DNA of 64,000 nucleotides from Pipra filicauda (GCF_003945595.2 NW_024104332.1:1116001-1180000), one strand, 5' to 3'; counted from the first letter of the stretch, positions 1-27,742 are shown. Made by a program: numbers and translations. Notes: generated by a model not told the origin, from the sequence alone.

Positions 1-6817
<6,817 letters not shown>

Positions 6818-7002
6818 TAGAGATTGTTTATATTCAGATAGGCAGAAGGAGAAAAGATGGGCTAAAATCCTCACTCTGTCCAGTTTAACAGCAACATTTT
6901 TGCTGATTTTGTGTTGTCAGTATTTAGCTTTTTAGTATGTAAAAATATACAGAGACGAAAATGAAGCAAAGTCACCTGAGCAAAATTACCCTAAAAGTCA
7001 TG

Positions 7003-7470
7003 TCATAGAATCATAGAATAGTTTGGGATGAAGGAGACCTTAGAGATCATATAGCTACGAACCCCTGCCATGGCCAGGGACACCTTCCACTAGACCAGGC
7101 TGCTCCAGGCCCCATCCAACCTGACCTTGAACACTTCCAGGGGTGGGGCAGCCACAGGTTCTCTGAGCAACCTGTGCCAGGGCCTCACCGCCCTCATAGG
7201 GAAGAATTTCATCCCAATATCCCATCTAACCCTGCCCTCTGTCAGTGTAAAGCCATTCCCTCTCGTCTTGTGTCTCCCTGCCCCTGTCCCAAGTCCTTCT
7301 CCAGCTCTCTTGCAGCCCCTTTAGACACTGGAAGTCCTCCTGGGGCCTTCTCTTCTGCAGGCTGAGCAAGCCCAACCCTCTCAGCCTGTCTCTATATCAG
7401 AGGTGCTCAAGCCCTCAGTGCATCTTCATGACTCAGTCCAACAGGTGCACATCCTTCTTATGTTGGGGGC
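7003..7470 (-). mobile_element. CR1 LINE fragment (5'-truncated), antisense
   Basis: The left end carries two copies of the reversed CR1 tail (TCATAGAATCATAGAATA). It is followed by the familiar reversed CR1 3' body: a 'gagaccttagagatcat' segment, 'ccatggccagggacacc', 'cactagaccaggctgctcc', and further right 'ggctgagcaagcccaaccc' and 'tctcagcctgtctctat'. The element therefore lies on the minus strand with its 3' end at 7003. It is about 470 bp, far shorter than a full CR1 of roughly 4.5 kb, and diverged. The right boundary is approximate. It is antisense to IKZF2 and about 290 bp from the exon donor. Confidence 0.93.
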
Positions 7471-10400
7471 CATGTGTAAAATGTGTGATTCCCTTCCCAC
7501 TCCTTTCTGATAGTGAGTGATAATTATAAGGATGGTGAAGGTATTCAAAGTCATTATTTCTACTTTCTGTAATATTATCTTATCCCTCCAGAGAAGGGAG
7601 GGATAGATGTAAAAATCGCTAGAGCAGAATGGAATTTGATAGAGTTGTTGAAAGTAATTATAACCAAAAAATGTTTGTATGCATTTACATGTGCTAGTAT
7701 TAATATGTTAACTAACACTGCATGTGTTAATATACATAAGGACTGAAGATTGCCAAAAGATTGTTGAAAGCAAGAAATGTCAAACTCTGTGAATTTGTTT
7801 TCAGAAATTTCTGGAGCTATTAGTATGGATAATGAGCATAATGCCTCAGATTGCAGGGTTGAAGGCTTAATCTGTAGCACTAAATGCTAAATGGTAGCTG
7901 TCTAAAAATGGTTACAATTTAATTCAAAATTAGTGTTTCATAAACTCTTCTGAAACTGATAATCTCTTTACTTTTAAAAGTTGTCTTTAGATGTTTGGTA
8001 CTTGAAGTGTTTAAAATTTCATACTATTCAGAAAATATTAAAATTGTACAGTTTCCATTTTGATTGAAATTATCATATACCTAAGAATACCCAAACCAGT
8101 TAGATTGTGGGTGAATGAAAAGGCAAAATACCACTTCCACTTTTTTCCATTTTGCTTTTCATTGTTAAGTGGAGTCATATGGCTTCATATGGAAAGTAAT
8201 TCTGTAAAAGTTCTGAAAGATCTTTTCTAAAAACCTGAAAATCCAAGCTGAAATAAAATCTATTCAGCATTGCTAATACAGGCTATATTTTGGCGACAAA
8301 AATCTCCAAAATATTTTAAATAGTACTTTTCCATGAACAATTTATTCCTATAATATATTTTAAATATATTTAGTAGTCATTGCCAAAATATTCATACAAC
8401 TCTATTAAGTAATTGCTCTCTTCATAGACACCCTGGAGACTAAAATCAACATTTAAAATGTCATGGGTGACTTCAAAGATGTTGAAGTCAGTGATTATCT
8501 GCCTGAGGTGGCTTTATGCTGGCCAGTAGGCAGGCTGATTTCACGGCTTTGCTGTTTGAAGGTACCTGTTGTGGGCTTGGTCTCTTGGAGCACTTAGGAG
8601 GAGTTGAACCACTGAGTTCATTCCAACAAAATACACACTCTTCATGCTACAAGGGTGTACCTGTCTAGTTAACCAGGGAGGTGATGACTTCAGGCAGCCT
8701 TTCCTTAGGGAATAACAGTAGGGAATAACCTATGACAGCCAGGAGGTTTGAGACCACGTTGTGGAGGAGCTTCCCAAATTCCACTCAGCATCTGGGTTTA
8801 TTATTCAATTATTTGTTAAAATTAGGTTTACTCTTGTTGATAGATTTCTGAGAAAATCCAGAGCTTTTTCTGATCTGCCTAATGCCATGACAAGAGGGGC
8901 AAGTCTTTAACCTTGTCTCCCCAGAGAAGCTGCAGTGGCTGACCTTGCACTGATTTTTCTACCAACTGAAGTTAAACCAGTGCAAACCCCATGCGGGACA
9001 GTTCTTTTCTTTACAACCTGACTGACTTTGCTTGGGCTTAAAATAGAAATGTTCACACAACCACCTCACTTTTCTCAACAAAATTAGCTTAAAACAGCAC
9101 TTTGAATTCAACTAGTGCCTCTTTCTCCTCCGGGCAAATATGTCTGTGCCTCCCCTGGTGAATGTTTAAGGGGATGTTTGATCCGCTGTCTTCATTTCGC
9201 TGTTCAGCGAGGGCACAGTGAGGACAAGCAGCGACAGGGAGCTCCATATTCAACTGGGACCAGTAGTAAATCTCACTTCTCATCCCAGCATTGCTCCCAC
9301 CCATGAAGCTCAGCATGAGAGTCCACAAGCACCAACCTGTAGAGCTCTGCAGCAAAGTCCTTTCCCCTGGGACTGTAAAGGCACCAGAGAAGAGTACAGA
9401 AATGATTACTCAGCTTAAAGCTGAGTCTTAGAATGACTCTGAAAAAATGTATTAATTTCCTTCTCTCCCATGTCACACATTGAAATGATATTCTTGAGGA
9501 TGACTGAGAGTATGCTTTGGAGATTTTGATCACTGGTTTATTTTGTATCCCATTGGGGCTGAGTTTTCCGGACTCTCTTTCCAAATACTTGGTTTGGATT
9601 TTTTTCAAGCATTGTGCTCAAGATGCTTAGTTTGTAGGCATGTTACAGACATGGGTGCTTTCACCGTGGCCTGATCAGTCCTTTAATTTCAATTATCTCT
9701 GTCTTGCAGATGGCTATATCACCTGACTAAAGGCACAAGGGGAAGCAAGAGGAGGGGCAGAAGGGCTAGTTTTGTTGTGTGGGTAGGAATGTGCAAGTCT
9801 CTGCGTCTCACTCCATCCTCTTGTGGGGTGCCAGTTGCTTGCTGAGCTGCCCCTCCTCGTGGTCCTGTTCCCTGCTCAGCAGGACAGATGCTGCAAGAGA
9901 GCTCCCATGACTTGGTTGTTGGCAATTTTCAGCCGAGCAGTGCTGGCCCTGGAGGGAGAAATTAGTCTGCGGTCTCCTGGCTAGCGGCGTACTGGGGGTG
10001 ACAAAAGGGACAGTCTCTGAATGCCAAGAACATGACCTTTGCAGGAACGAAGAGGGAGAAATGTTGAAGGCTAGCGATGGTTTACACCCAGTTATGCGTT
10101 CTTCTCCACCTCCACAGAGCAAAAAGTCCAGGGAAATTCTTCTGGTGGGGTGGAGAAGGATGCTCTTTTCGGGAGAAAGAGAAAGAAGCCCAGCCCTGGG
10201 CTGTGCGAGGCTCAGAGGCCAGCTCCACAGAAAACACACAATGGCCTTGTGTCTTTCCCTCTTACATGGTTGCTTAAAACATCGTTAAAATGCTGGTCCC
10301 ACAGGAGACTTCACACCAGGGTCCATGGGAATATTTCCTGTCATTTCTCTGCACACACACACTTCTTTTAAATAGCAATATTGTGAGCTTCAGAAAGGAA

Positions 10401-13125
10401 ATTGAGGTTGATGGAGTAATACTAATTTATACCAGCTGAGACTTAGCCCAGTGTCTGGTGTTTGCACACAAAAGTATTTATCAGCAAAACACACACTGGG
10501 TAATTTTTTTACTTCTTTCCCCCCTCCCCTCCCTTGTTCTTTCCTCACTGGAATGACATAAACTTTTTTAAAAGTTCATGTGGTTTTTTACAAATTAAGA
10601 AGGAAAAACTCAAAGATAGTCACTTTGAGCTGTATGATTGAAAGACCAGTATCATCAACAAAAGAAAGACTTTGTTCTGAAGACTGTAGAGGTTTGTGAA
10701 TTGAGAGTTTGGGCTTAGAAACATTTCATGTTAACTGCTATTGAGAATATTTACAGTGTTAGGGATAGTGAATGTTTTCATGGGTAATCCAGAAGCACAC
10801 CCTGATAGCTGATTAAGAGCATCCCTGAACAAAAACATACTCATGGAGTATGTTTCATGGGCTTTTCGTGAAGCTTGATTTGTAGAATAAAAAAAGTCTT
10901 CCTGAGCTGAGACTGTAAATTCTCAGTGTAAAATGAGTTGCTCTAAGCTAGTTATGACCTGCCAGCTGTTCTTTGGTTGCTCCCACTATGACGTACGATG
11001 AACTACAACAAAAAAGGAATTGCATTTACTGCTGAGTAAATGTGTACACATGAGCTTCTACCACAGAGCAGCTGATTGGTGAGAACTGGTGGTTGTGTTT
11101 GATTGGTTTGGTTTTCCCCTTTTTTATTCTGTTTTTTCCTTCAAAACAAAACAAAAGTGACGCAAGCTGAGCTATTTTTCCTTTATTTGTATACCTTCTA
11201 AAATTGAAATGAAAATTAATGTACCTAGATTTGACAATGTGCTCCTTAGCTTAAAGCTTTGGGTTTCTAAAATGTGACATCTCACCTGTTTGGTCCAGTT
11301 TTGCCTGTCATTTAAATGGTTTCAGAAACTAGACCATTTCCCTCTCTCCCTTCTCCCAGGAAATCTGCATAACAAAACACGTTCTGCTAACTTATTCCCA
11401 TCGTAACACAAATATTGGTGTGATTCATTGATTCTGTTGCAAAAGAGCCGTGCCCTGGATTAGAGACTTGAGTTCTGAGGTGGGAAAAAGTGCCTGCAGC
11501 ATGAAAGGTAGAAAAGAAAATGCTTTTACTCATGATGATTTTACTTTTAAAAGGAGTCCGAGTAGGATTTTTGCCTAACTTAGAGAAGAGCAGATGTCTT
11601 TTTTAGCACTATTCATTTTTCATGGAAGAAAGGTTTCAAATTCTGTGCAGGAAATTTTACACACATATGCCCAGCAGTAGAATTATTTAATTATTACTTA
11701 ATTGTTATGAGACCCTACAGATGTCGTTACATTTGGGGCTTATTCAGGTGGCAGTGAAACTAGTCAGGAGGTTTCGAGTGGTTTTGTGGATAAGTGCATT
11801 CCTGCAAAGCCAGCATGCTTTGAGCTTGTGTTCCTAGGAGGGATTTAGAGCACCTCCCTACCACACCACCAGCCTCGTGTGTCCTGTCCCTTTCCAAGGG
11901 CTGGAAATCTTTGAAGTGTCACTCAGGTGAACCTGGTCCATGGCAGTGAGTGAGCAGCCAGGGTTTCATGCGTGCGTGTGCATGCATACACTGAGTTTGG
12001 GTAAGCCAAAGGACAGTCAGATCCAGTTCCCAGTGAAAATCAGCACACATAATCTTCCCTTTCTTCCCAAATCTCCTTCGTAAATACAGATAGTAGTGCA
12101 GGTAGCTCCTGACCAAGCACGGTATTTAATTAACCTTAAAACTTTACCCTTAGCTATTAAAGTATTCCAAACCTCCCAGTCTGCATTGGGTATTAATTAG
12201 GTCACTTGAACACTGCATCCCATTTTGTTGCAACATTAGATTCATTTCATATTTATGGGGTTTTTTCCTCCCTTTCAGGGATGCCAGCAGGACTGCCTTG
12301 TAAATGAGAAACCATTGTGTTTCTCAGGAGGAGCATCCTGTACGAGTAAAAAAGCAGCAGAGTAAATCATTTTATAGCATATGGTAGATTCCAAGCCTCA
12401 AAGTACTCAGCTTTCCATAGCAGCAGAGGCACAAATGGAATTAAATGAATAAATTGCCATGTTTTCTTATTACAAATGTCTGAATTGAGAAGTTCACCTG
12501 AGCAGATATTATGTTTTGTAATTGCCTGGTATTTGCTCTTCCTTACTAGAAAGCAGGCAGAGACAAGGCTTTTAACACCCCATTTTTCGTATATTATGTG
12601 CTAGCAAACAGCTGAGTGTTTAAGAACAGGGGAGTGATTGTTCCATGTCAGGATCCTGAAGGGTGGTACGGTTACATGGGAGGGAAGTAGGCTGGTGGTG
12701 TTCATTTATGGCGCTGTCTCTGGGAGAAGGTGCCTGTGACACAAAAGGCTGCTATGGTGAGAGACAGGAGGAGGTCTGGCAGAACACAGGGGTGTGAGTC
12801 CTTCTCTACTACCTCTGCAGTACCCATGACTTCACTGGAAGGTTGATCTAATACAGGGAATGCAATGGGGTGCTCTCAGTTTGCAAACTGTAGGAACTCT
12901 GTGCCGTATCATCGCAGTTTCTATTTCTCTGCCATACATTCTTCACCTCAAATAATTTTGTTGTGTCTCAACCAAGCCATTAGCACATGGAATAGCGGCT
13001 GATACTTGTCAGGTTTCTCTTGCCACTTTCTGAAGATGACTGCAGGACAATTAGGCCAGGTATCCCATTCACAGCAGCAGAGCAGAGCTATACGTGGAAT
13101 CACACTTGGTATATATTGCAAATGT

Positions 13126-13220
13126 CTTGGCGCTCAGTAACCGCAGTGGTAGCGGATCAAGGGTTGGACTTGATGATCTTGGAGGTCCCTTCCAACCCAG
13201 CTGATTCTATGATTCTATGA
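13126..13220 (+). mobile_element. CR1 LINE 3' tail, sense
   Basis: The segment 'ggatcaagggttggacttga' continues into a 'ggaggtcccttccaaccc' motif and ends in two ATTCTATG units at 13203-13220, the diagnostic end of CR1. The tail matches the reverse complement of the CR1 at 63674-64000 closely, so the two are probably of one subfamily. The 5' boundary is only estimated. An open frame through it (starting near 13020) is a by-product of the repeat. Confidence 0.9.
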
Positions 13221-14218
13221 CTCTCTGGGCCTGATCCCCAGTCTGGTACCACTGACCCTTCTTGGTGTTTATAAGAGGATGTTCAACAAAAACAGAGCAC
13301 TTTGTCGGCACTTGGGGAATAGCTCTGACCCCAGTGGCATAAAACCCTGTATGAGTCACTACCCTGGTCAGAAGCCTGTGCAATTCCTATAGTTTTGCTC
13401 CAACACCTTATTCCCTAACCCAACAAGTGAGGAAGAGGAAAATGAGTGAAGTCAGAAGGGGTCATTGATTTCTTGTTGTTGTCTCAAAGACAATGTGTGA
13501 GCATTCCCTCGCTGTGGTTAGCACAGGAATGATCCCTGCAGATTCCAGAAAAGTGGTAAGACAGATGCAGAAAACCTCCATTCACAGGTTGCTAGACCTG
13601 TGTTTGAGGGGATAAAATATTAATCAAAAATTGATAGTTTCTACATCTGATTTTGAAGGGGCTTTCCATGTGATGTTAATCCCGTAATTCCAGTACAGTG
13701 TGTGTTGATTTTACATTCTCACGTGTAGAAAGAGGAAACATGCTTTAGCAAACTGATCCTTCATTTGAGAGGAGTTGTCTTAGGGAACACACAGACAGGC
13801 CCAGGAAACACAGCTTGTTGATGCCTTGTGTGATTTTTAATCATTGAGATTAGTGCAAAAAAGTAATAATAAGAGTAGGTATTCTGTATGATAAGTGTGA
13901 AGTTAATGGAATACACAAAGAATGATAACTAAACATTTACATTGGCGACAGGTGACCATATGGAAGGGGAAATAACACAAAATGTCATCTACAGAGTGAG
14001 TTTTCAGAAGTGTCCCCTCCTCTCTGGGGATCTTGAGTGTCCATAACAAAACAAGTCTTTTAATAAAGTTGGGCTTCTGCTAAATAAGATGGTCCCAATG
14101 AGAGGTGTTTTGTCAATGTGGTTCTGCTTACAAGTGATTGCTGTCTTGATGCCCAGTGTGTTCTTGCACCTTGCTTTATGTTGTTGCACTTGTTGCACAG
14201 TCAGCAGAGCTCAAATGA

Positions 14219-20779
<6,561 letters not shown>

Positions 20780-20877
20780 GCCTTCTCATCCAAAGGGGAC
20801 TCGTATGAAGTAGAAGAACTGCACATGAAGAAATACTGCACTTACAATCCCACTTTTCCTCGGACATTGAAACGCCT

Positions 20878-20930
20878 ATTTTGTTGTTGTTGCTGTTGTT
20901 GTTGTTGCTGTTGTTTAATTATTATTATTA
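20878..20930. repeat. (TTG)n then (ATT)n triplet repeat in the IKZF2 3' UTR
   Basis: An interrupted run of TTG and CTG triplets (20878-20915) is followed by four ATT units. It lies only about 100 bases after the stop codon, so it is transcribed into the mRNA. Length variation between individuals is likely. Confidence 0.85.
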
Positions 20931-21401
20931 ACCTTATTTTTTGTGGACCCAACCTCATTTGCTCTGCCCAGCTTAAGAATAGAAAGAAGGAAGGGAAGGG
21001 ATAAAAGAGGGGTTTGTTGTTGCCATCACTTTCTGGGGAGTGACCTGTGTCGCTTTCTGTGGGAATTGGAAGGCAGTCCGTGTCTGTCTCAGTCAGTTGT
21101 ACACCATGTCCTATTTTGGGATATCACTCAACCCTTCTAGGTGCTTTCAAGTCCCAACAAGATGCCACTCATTTACAATTTCAGAGGAATAGGTAGAAAC
21201 ATTTCAGAGGAGAGTGTTTTTCTAACGTGTAGTTACTGTGCGGGGTCTTGGTGGCTGGAGAAGAGGGGGGGAACTTTATTCTGCGGAATGAACAATTATT
21301 TTTAAAGCAAAACTGTTAGGGAGTTAGGAGCATGAATCAAAGTTACTTTCAAGGGAGAGCTGTTTTCCTGGGTTCAGTGTGTATTGCCCCTCTAGAATGT
21401 A

Positions 21402-21407
21402 AATAAA
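21402..21407 (+). promoter_or_regulatory. Candidate proximal poly(A) signal of IKZF2
   Basis: An AATAAA about 620 bases after the stop codon could give a short 3' UTR form. It is followed at once by an A-rich tract (21412-21431) that would mimic a poly(A) tail in oligo-dT libraries, so cDNA ends mapped here may be internal priming. A weaker candidate AATAAA is at 26591-26596. Confidence 0.35.
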
Positions 21408-24400
21408 TTATAAAAAAAAGAAAAAAAAAAGGAAATGTATGTCTTAACACTGTACCACATTACAGCAGTTTAGTTTCATAAGTCTGAGGGCCTTCTGTGG
21501 TGAGTCTGAGGCTTTGTATTATTATTTTCCTTAACTTATGAAGCACCTTTTTTAGGATTGTTTGTATTCTGTTACTCCATGCCTATGTGTTGTCTCACTG
21601 GCTTCTAAGAGACCTAACTTTTAAGAGAGAGCATTTAGGAATAACATTTAAACTTGCTTTTAGGACAGTAAGTGGCCTAGGAGTGGGTGAGAGTCTGTAG
21701 TTTACTCAAGAGGTTCTGCTGCTCTTCTGAAATAATTTCGGTTTAAAATGATGGATTTTAAAATGACAAAAGTACTAGTAAAAACATGTTCTTTAAATAT
21801 AGGTATATATAGATATATAATTATGTAAATACTTTCTCATTCTATTATCACAGTATTAACCTCTTGGAAACAGCCTAAACTAAGACTTGCAGCTGGGAAA
21901 GTGATGGGAGCCAGATCCTTGGCCAGCATTAATCCTCTTAGCTCCATTGAATTCAATGGAACTGCCCCAACTCCTTCAGCTACATCAGGATCTGAGCCTT
22001 GACTGGTTTTTCTCCTTTTGACATCTTATTTGCTAATTTGCTGAACCGGTGATTTCCTTTTGTTTCTAAGTCATCAATTGTGCTTTAATTTAGGGGTGCA
22101 AGTGTCAGCAGATTTTGCTGGAGAGCACAGAAGCCTTTCACATCAACAGGATGCATATGACCTTCCCTACTTTTTCAGAAAGTGATAAGTGGAGGTGCAG
22201 GTGCCGTGCGTTGATTTGGATTTGCAGATTTCATTTTTATTCCTAATATATTAATTTCACTGTGGGGAAAACAAATGGAGAAACACACTCCAGAGCAAGT
22301 CCTTGACCCACAGACTGGACAAGAAAAAAAAGTCCACCGATCTGTTTTGTTTCCTTTCTTTCTCTCCCTGTAAATAACAAAGCCAGCAACCACCCAGCAA
22401 GTTGCATCAGTAAAAGCTGGGCTTAAACCTACAGGACAGATTGCCATTGAAACCCAACTGTTTGTACCAATCACAATTGAAATGTTGTTGTTTGGCAACA
22501 AGAGCACAGCTTGAGAATGGAAAGATCTGCATGGGTTTAACCCCCTCTGTGCACACGGTCTCCATGCGCCTGGGGAGACCTTTTCCAAAGTATAAAGTTA
22601 CTAAAGTATAAAAGAGAGAGCAAGATCAGGCCATAATGAATTTCCATCTGCTCCCTTCAATCTGTGCACTCCATGTGTATGCCAGTTTGCTGTTCGTTTT
22701 GAGGGTACCAGGTTTTTTTAATTCTTTTCTTCCTAGACCTGGAGCATTCGAAAGTAGGAGCTGAGTGGTATTGATTGAAATCTTTTTATGGTGACATTCT
22801 TGGCAGCTAGAACCTGTGTTTAGAAAGGATACAGTAGATCATGGCCAGATTACCTGATGACTGCTTCCCAGCACTGCAATGCTATTAAGTATTAGCTGGT
22901 AAAGTCTTGCAGTAGCCTATTAATTAGAATATGGAGAGAAATGTCATCTTGTGTAATGTGAGAGCTATCAAGGCTGGGAATGTACAGGCTTTGGAGAGAC
23001 AGATTTAAAGATCTATTCCCAACATTGTTCTTAGTGTCATTGGGTTCCTCCCCCTCCTTCCTTCTTCATCCTAATGTAGAGGAAACTCAGGCAAATGAGC
23101 CACTGCCATCCTCCAGACCATTCTCATTGTCTTGTGCCTGGTGTAGTGAAAGGAGTTTGTGCAGGAGAAAAGCAGAGAAATGCTGGAGGGCATCACTTTT
23201 ATTCTGTATGGCTGATTCTCTGCAGCTAGGAAGGTTGGCTTAGGAGGTGGCTGGCCGTGTTTTGCATCAGGATTTGCCTGGAAATTCCGAAAAGAAAGAA
23301 AAAAGCGGTTGTGATTTGCTGAGACAGGAAAGGTCTTTTAAGAACAAGGCGCAAAGAGGAAGGTGCTGGGCCTCAAGGTTGCTGGGCTTGTCTGGACCTA
23401 CAGAAAGACACATGCCCAAGCCAGAGAAAAGGGTTGCCAGCAATTCCTTTCATTCTCTGGGGGCAACACTCCATTTTCCCCTCTGTGATCAGTGAAAAAA
23501 CATGGGCGATGGTTTCTTGGAATAGTTAGCGCTAGGGAAAAAGTGTTAAAAATTTCTGCCTTTGTTTGGTAAAGCACCGGAATACGGGAAAGGCAGAAAA
23601 TCTCTTGTGTATCCACAAAGAAGTTGGCTGTAATTGTATCTGCAGTTAGTGTGCACTTTGGTTCATTGATGACTCATTGATACCTCCTGTAGGATGTATT
23701 CTGTAGATGTTTAAGGGATCAGATGGGGAGGCTCGCTGGTTCAGTTAAGCCCAGCTTCTTGTTCTAAGGGTAGCAAGTGAGATCTATATGTCCTGCTGTC
23801 ACGGGCATAGTGAACTGGGGAGGCACTGGGGAGTTATCTTCCAAAACCTACGTTTTTTGGAGAATTTTATGTTCATTTTTATTATCAGTGTCCTTTTCTG
23901 GATATTCATTAAAGATTTTCATCCTAGAGCTAGGGAAAGGAGAAAGTTTGAATTCTAGTTCAAATTTTGAACAAAATTTTGGATTAACATGTACTTAAGA
24001 ATTTAGTTCCTGCTGAAAATTATTGGAGAGTTTTATGTAACACAGTTTGTCCCTTCACAGAAGTGTGCAAAATGGGGTCGCAGAGATTTCTTTGGGTTTT
24101 TCTCTTGCTTGCTCACTGCAGACTTCTAAGAAAAGCTCTTGACTTTTGACAAGTTCGTTAGTCATTCACAGTGTACTCGGAATTTCAGTAGCTAATCTTT
24201 GGCCTGCACATCCATTTGTTCTGAGTATTTGGTGCTGGAAATCGAACCTGACTGGTTTTTTATCGGACTCTTCTGAAATTCTTGGAATCAAGTTTCCAGT
24301 TAAAAACACGCATTTGCAAATCTAGACTTGCCTTCCTGTGAGCATTCCTCATTTTCATTAAAAATAATTTTTAAAAAAGGTCATTTCTGTGCACATCCCT

Positions 24401-27400
24401 GCCAGTAAACCCTTCTGCTTCTTTTACATCAAAAATGGCAAGGTTCTGCCTCAGTTTAGAGGATTACAAGCCTAATAATTGAAGTAGAAGTGTGACTGCT
24501 TGTTCTGTTCCTGGTGTGATCCATATCCTTGGAGCAAAGGGCATTATCTATTTATCTGCGGTTATGGCCAATGAATTTTACAGCCACCTCTCTTTGCAAT
24601 CGGTTAGGAGTGCACATCAAAATATATAGCATTTCTCAGTAAAGCCAGCTCTTCGCTCAGTAACTGATGAGATTAAAACAATTTTAATCTCCTTAAAAAG
24701 TGCTTTCATCCATGCTGTGATGTGAAGGTGTCTAGGCATCAACCTGTATCAGTCTGTATTAGGGAGAAAGAATCTAAATTGGCTAATTGGCCTGGTTTTT
24801 AATGGGGCGAGTTTCTGCAATGCGAGGACCCGGCTCACAAAATATCCATGTGGACCTAAAGTATGTTTACTACAAGGTGAAGAAATTCTCAATTGTAAGA
24901 GTTTCCAAATTTCCTTCTGTTTACAAGGGCATTCCTAAATTTGTGTTGTCAGGCAGGAGGTCAGTAATTAAATCAAACCCTTCAAAACTGGCCTTTAATG
25001 GGACATTATTGCTGTTGTCCAGGACCTGAGCTCGCTTGCTCAGATTTGAAAGAAGCCAGACAACAGACACTCCTTCTTCCAGAAAGAAACTTTGGAGATA
25101 ATTGAGGCAAAGGTGCTTATTTCAGCCAAGGACAGGAGCTACAATAATACAGTTCCTTTGCTGGATAAATTCCTTTCTTTAACTCTTGCTGTGATTATAA
25201 TGTAATGAGGAGGGAGAAAGGAAGCTGCACTGATACCAGAATCACCTAAAGTCAGAGTGGGATTTCAGGAAAAGTGTGATGGAATTGGCTTTGCCACTAG
25301 AAATTTGCCACTAGAAGTCTTAGCTTGGCTCACAAGCTTTTAAAAACAAAAATGGATGGTAGGAATGGCCTATGGTCTGGGGCAGCTGGAGAGCTTGAGA
25401 AAGTATATTTATAAATATATAAATATATATATATGGTATTGTATAGTTAGATATATGCTTTATTGTATATGTGCCTTTTCCAAATGCATTTTGGGAGATC
25501 ATGATGTTGTTCATGATATCCTCCCACACCCTTTCAGAATGCACGGCAAAAACCAACCCAAAGGAAACATCCCTTCTCCTGCTCTGCGCCCTCCTTGGCA
25601 GCTTGACCCGGAGAGAGGAGTTGGTACTTTGCTGTGAGATTTCCTGGAGTCAGCTGGCTTTTAGGAGAGGGAAGGGCTGAAAACTACTCTAGCAAACTGC
25701 ATTCCAGCTGTCCAGCCAGAGCTGGTCTGGGAGCTGGTCCCAGCCGGCACAGCATCCCCAGCGCGATGCCAAGACCTGCCGTGGGAGCCCCCGGCTGCAC
25801 CGTGTGCTGTGGAGCGCCGGGGCAACGTCTCCTGTTTTCTCCCCCTCAGAGCTTTAAATGAAGCACACTTGGAAATGGACTTTTCTCTCCTTTAAAGTTC
25901 CCACTTAGGAACAGGAGCAGACTTATAAGCACCTGCTACTTGCTTCAACCTGGAAAAAGAAATGCGGTGAGCCCATTGGAAGTGGTTTGCAAGGTTGCCT
26001 GTCAGGCTGCTGCCACCCCAGTAATTGGTGTAGAGATGAGAGAAGCCCATCAGTAGAAGTTGTTAAGGGGGTTCGTCCGCTGGATTCATTCGTCGCTGCG
26101 GTGACGAGCGCGGTGTTTCAGTACTTTCCTGGCAGGTTGGTGACCTAGTTTCAGGTCTAATTATTCACCCTGCATAGATGCAGTGTCTGAGTGCTGGCAC
26201 AGCCGAGGTGTGGAGCCTGCCGTGGGGAAGGTGGCTGGGCCAGCATGTTTTTGGTGAGAGCCTGAGCCTGGTGGCAGCCCAGTGCCAGCTCCTTAGCACT
26301 GCTCTGGGGGGTCTGGGCCCGAGGCACTCACAGGGAAGGGGAGGGGAGGAATTAGGTAGAAAAGAGGCAGGACTTGCTTCATAGTAAATAGATTCCCTTG
26401 TATCCCATTGATGTGTTCTGAGGTATAAGCAAAGGAGAACATCATGGGTTTCTAATTTGACCTCCTACAGCCACGCCTGAAGGGGCTGCTTGTGTTCTTC
26501 TCCACCAAGGGTCTGAATTGACCAGAGGATAGTCAGAAGGAGGGGTGTGCTAAGGCTTTCCATGTTGCATGCTTAACAGGCCAGGAAAACAATAAAATGG
26601 TCTCTGTTTAGTTCACCTAGCTTCCCAGTTGATCATGCAGGCAAACATTCCCAGTTCCTGTTCACTTCCAGCCTTTGGAAAGGTGGTTATCGTTATGCTC
26701 ACTTGGATCCTCAGCTGTCTCTCTCCTTCTGTAAAAACTTCTCCTTTTCATACAAATCTTGGGACCTAAGTAATTAGTGGACAGAAATGACCATTTTAAC
26801 AAAGCTGTAGTAAAACCCAATATTATTTACAGTTGCAAAAAAAATAAAAATACTGTGATGTATTTACTGGCAGTACGTGAAGTATTTCAAGAGTGAATGA
26901 CAATGAAGTTCATCAGATCATGTCTTCAGAGGGGCTCGTATCATGTGGACACTGTGGGAGAAAGGGAGCAGCCTGACCCAAAGCTGGGCCTGATGCTTCC
27001 TTCCTCCGGCAGTGTTGATTTAGGCAACTGCACTGCCGCCCAGGAAAACATTTGAGCACGATCAGCCTCCTGCCATCCCCTCGGTGAGATCTGGAAGTGC
27101 ACAGGAGCCTTGCAGTTAACTGTGTTTAACCATTACCGTGGTTTGTGAGATCAGGGCAGTGGGTGCAGCACAGCAGCTCTGGGCAGGTCTCTGTTGTCAG
27201 CGTTGAAGGTGCATTCCCCATTCCCTTACTTTTGTGTAGCAGCCTTAATCCCTGGCACTCGGCGGTACGTGGGCACCGGCAGTCTCTGGTCTGTACTACC
27301 AGTCAGGGATAAAATATGGATGCCTCCCGCAAGGCGTGGTGGGGAGCATGACTCTGTTATGGGCACAGCAGAGCCAGTTTGCAGTAAATCGGGCCATTTA

Positions 27401-27742
27401 ATTTTACCTCAAGTGACATCGAACACGAAAAGCTTCTTGCAGGGGTAGAGGTCACTGAATCCCTACTATGCACTTACTGGGATTTGACGTTGCTTACTGG
27501 AAATGGATGTTCGTTCCTGAACACACTGTAACAAGGGAAGGACTTCTTTGGTTATTTTTGTAGTCGTTTGGATTCTGAAACTGTGATCAATTATTTGACG
27601 AATTGTCAAGTGTCCTCAGAGCTTGAACACGTTCACTTCCTCCGCCATGTAGCAGTCTCCTCTGGCTTTCCGTGCTTTTCTCTTTCCCCCTTTTCCTTCT
27701 TGGAGCTTTAAGTCTGGGCCTGCTCTTATCTCCTGTAGCTTT

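Noticed and set aside
12250..12360. Strong acceptor-like TTTCCTCCCTTTCAG in the IKZF2 intron
   Set aside because: No acceptable donor follows within exon distance, and the conserved family has no exon between finger 4 and the linker exon.
22175..22588. 137-codon open frame on the minus strand
   Set aside because: It lies inside the IKZF2 3' UTR, antisense to it, with no recognisable domain and no conserved start context; taken as a chance frame.
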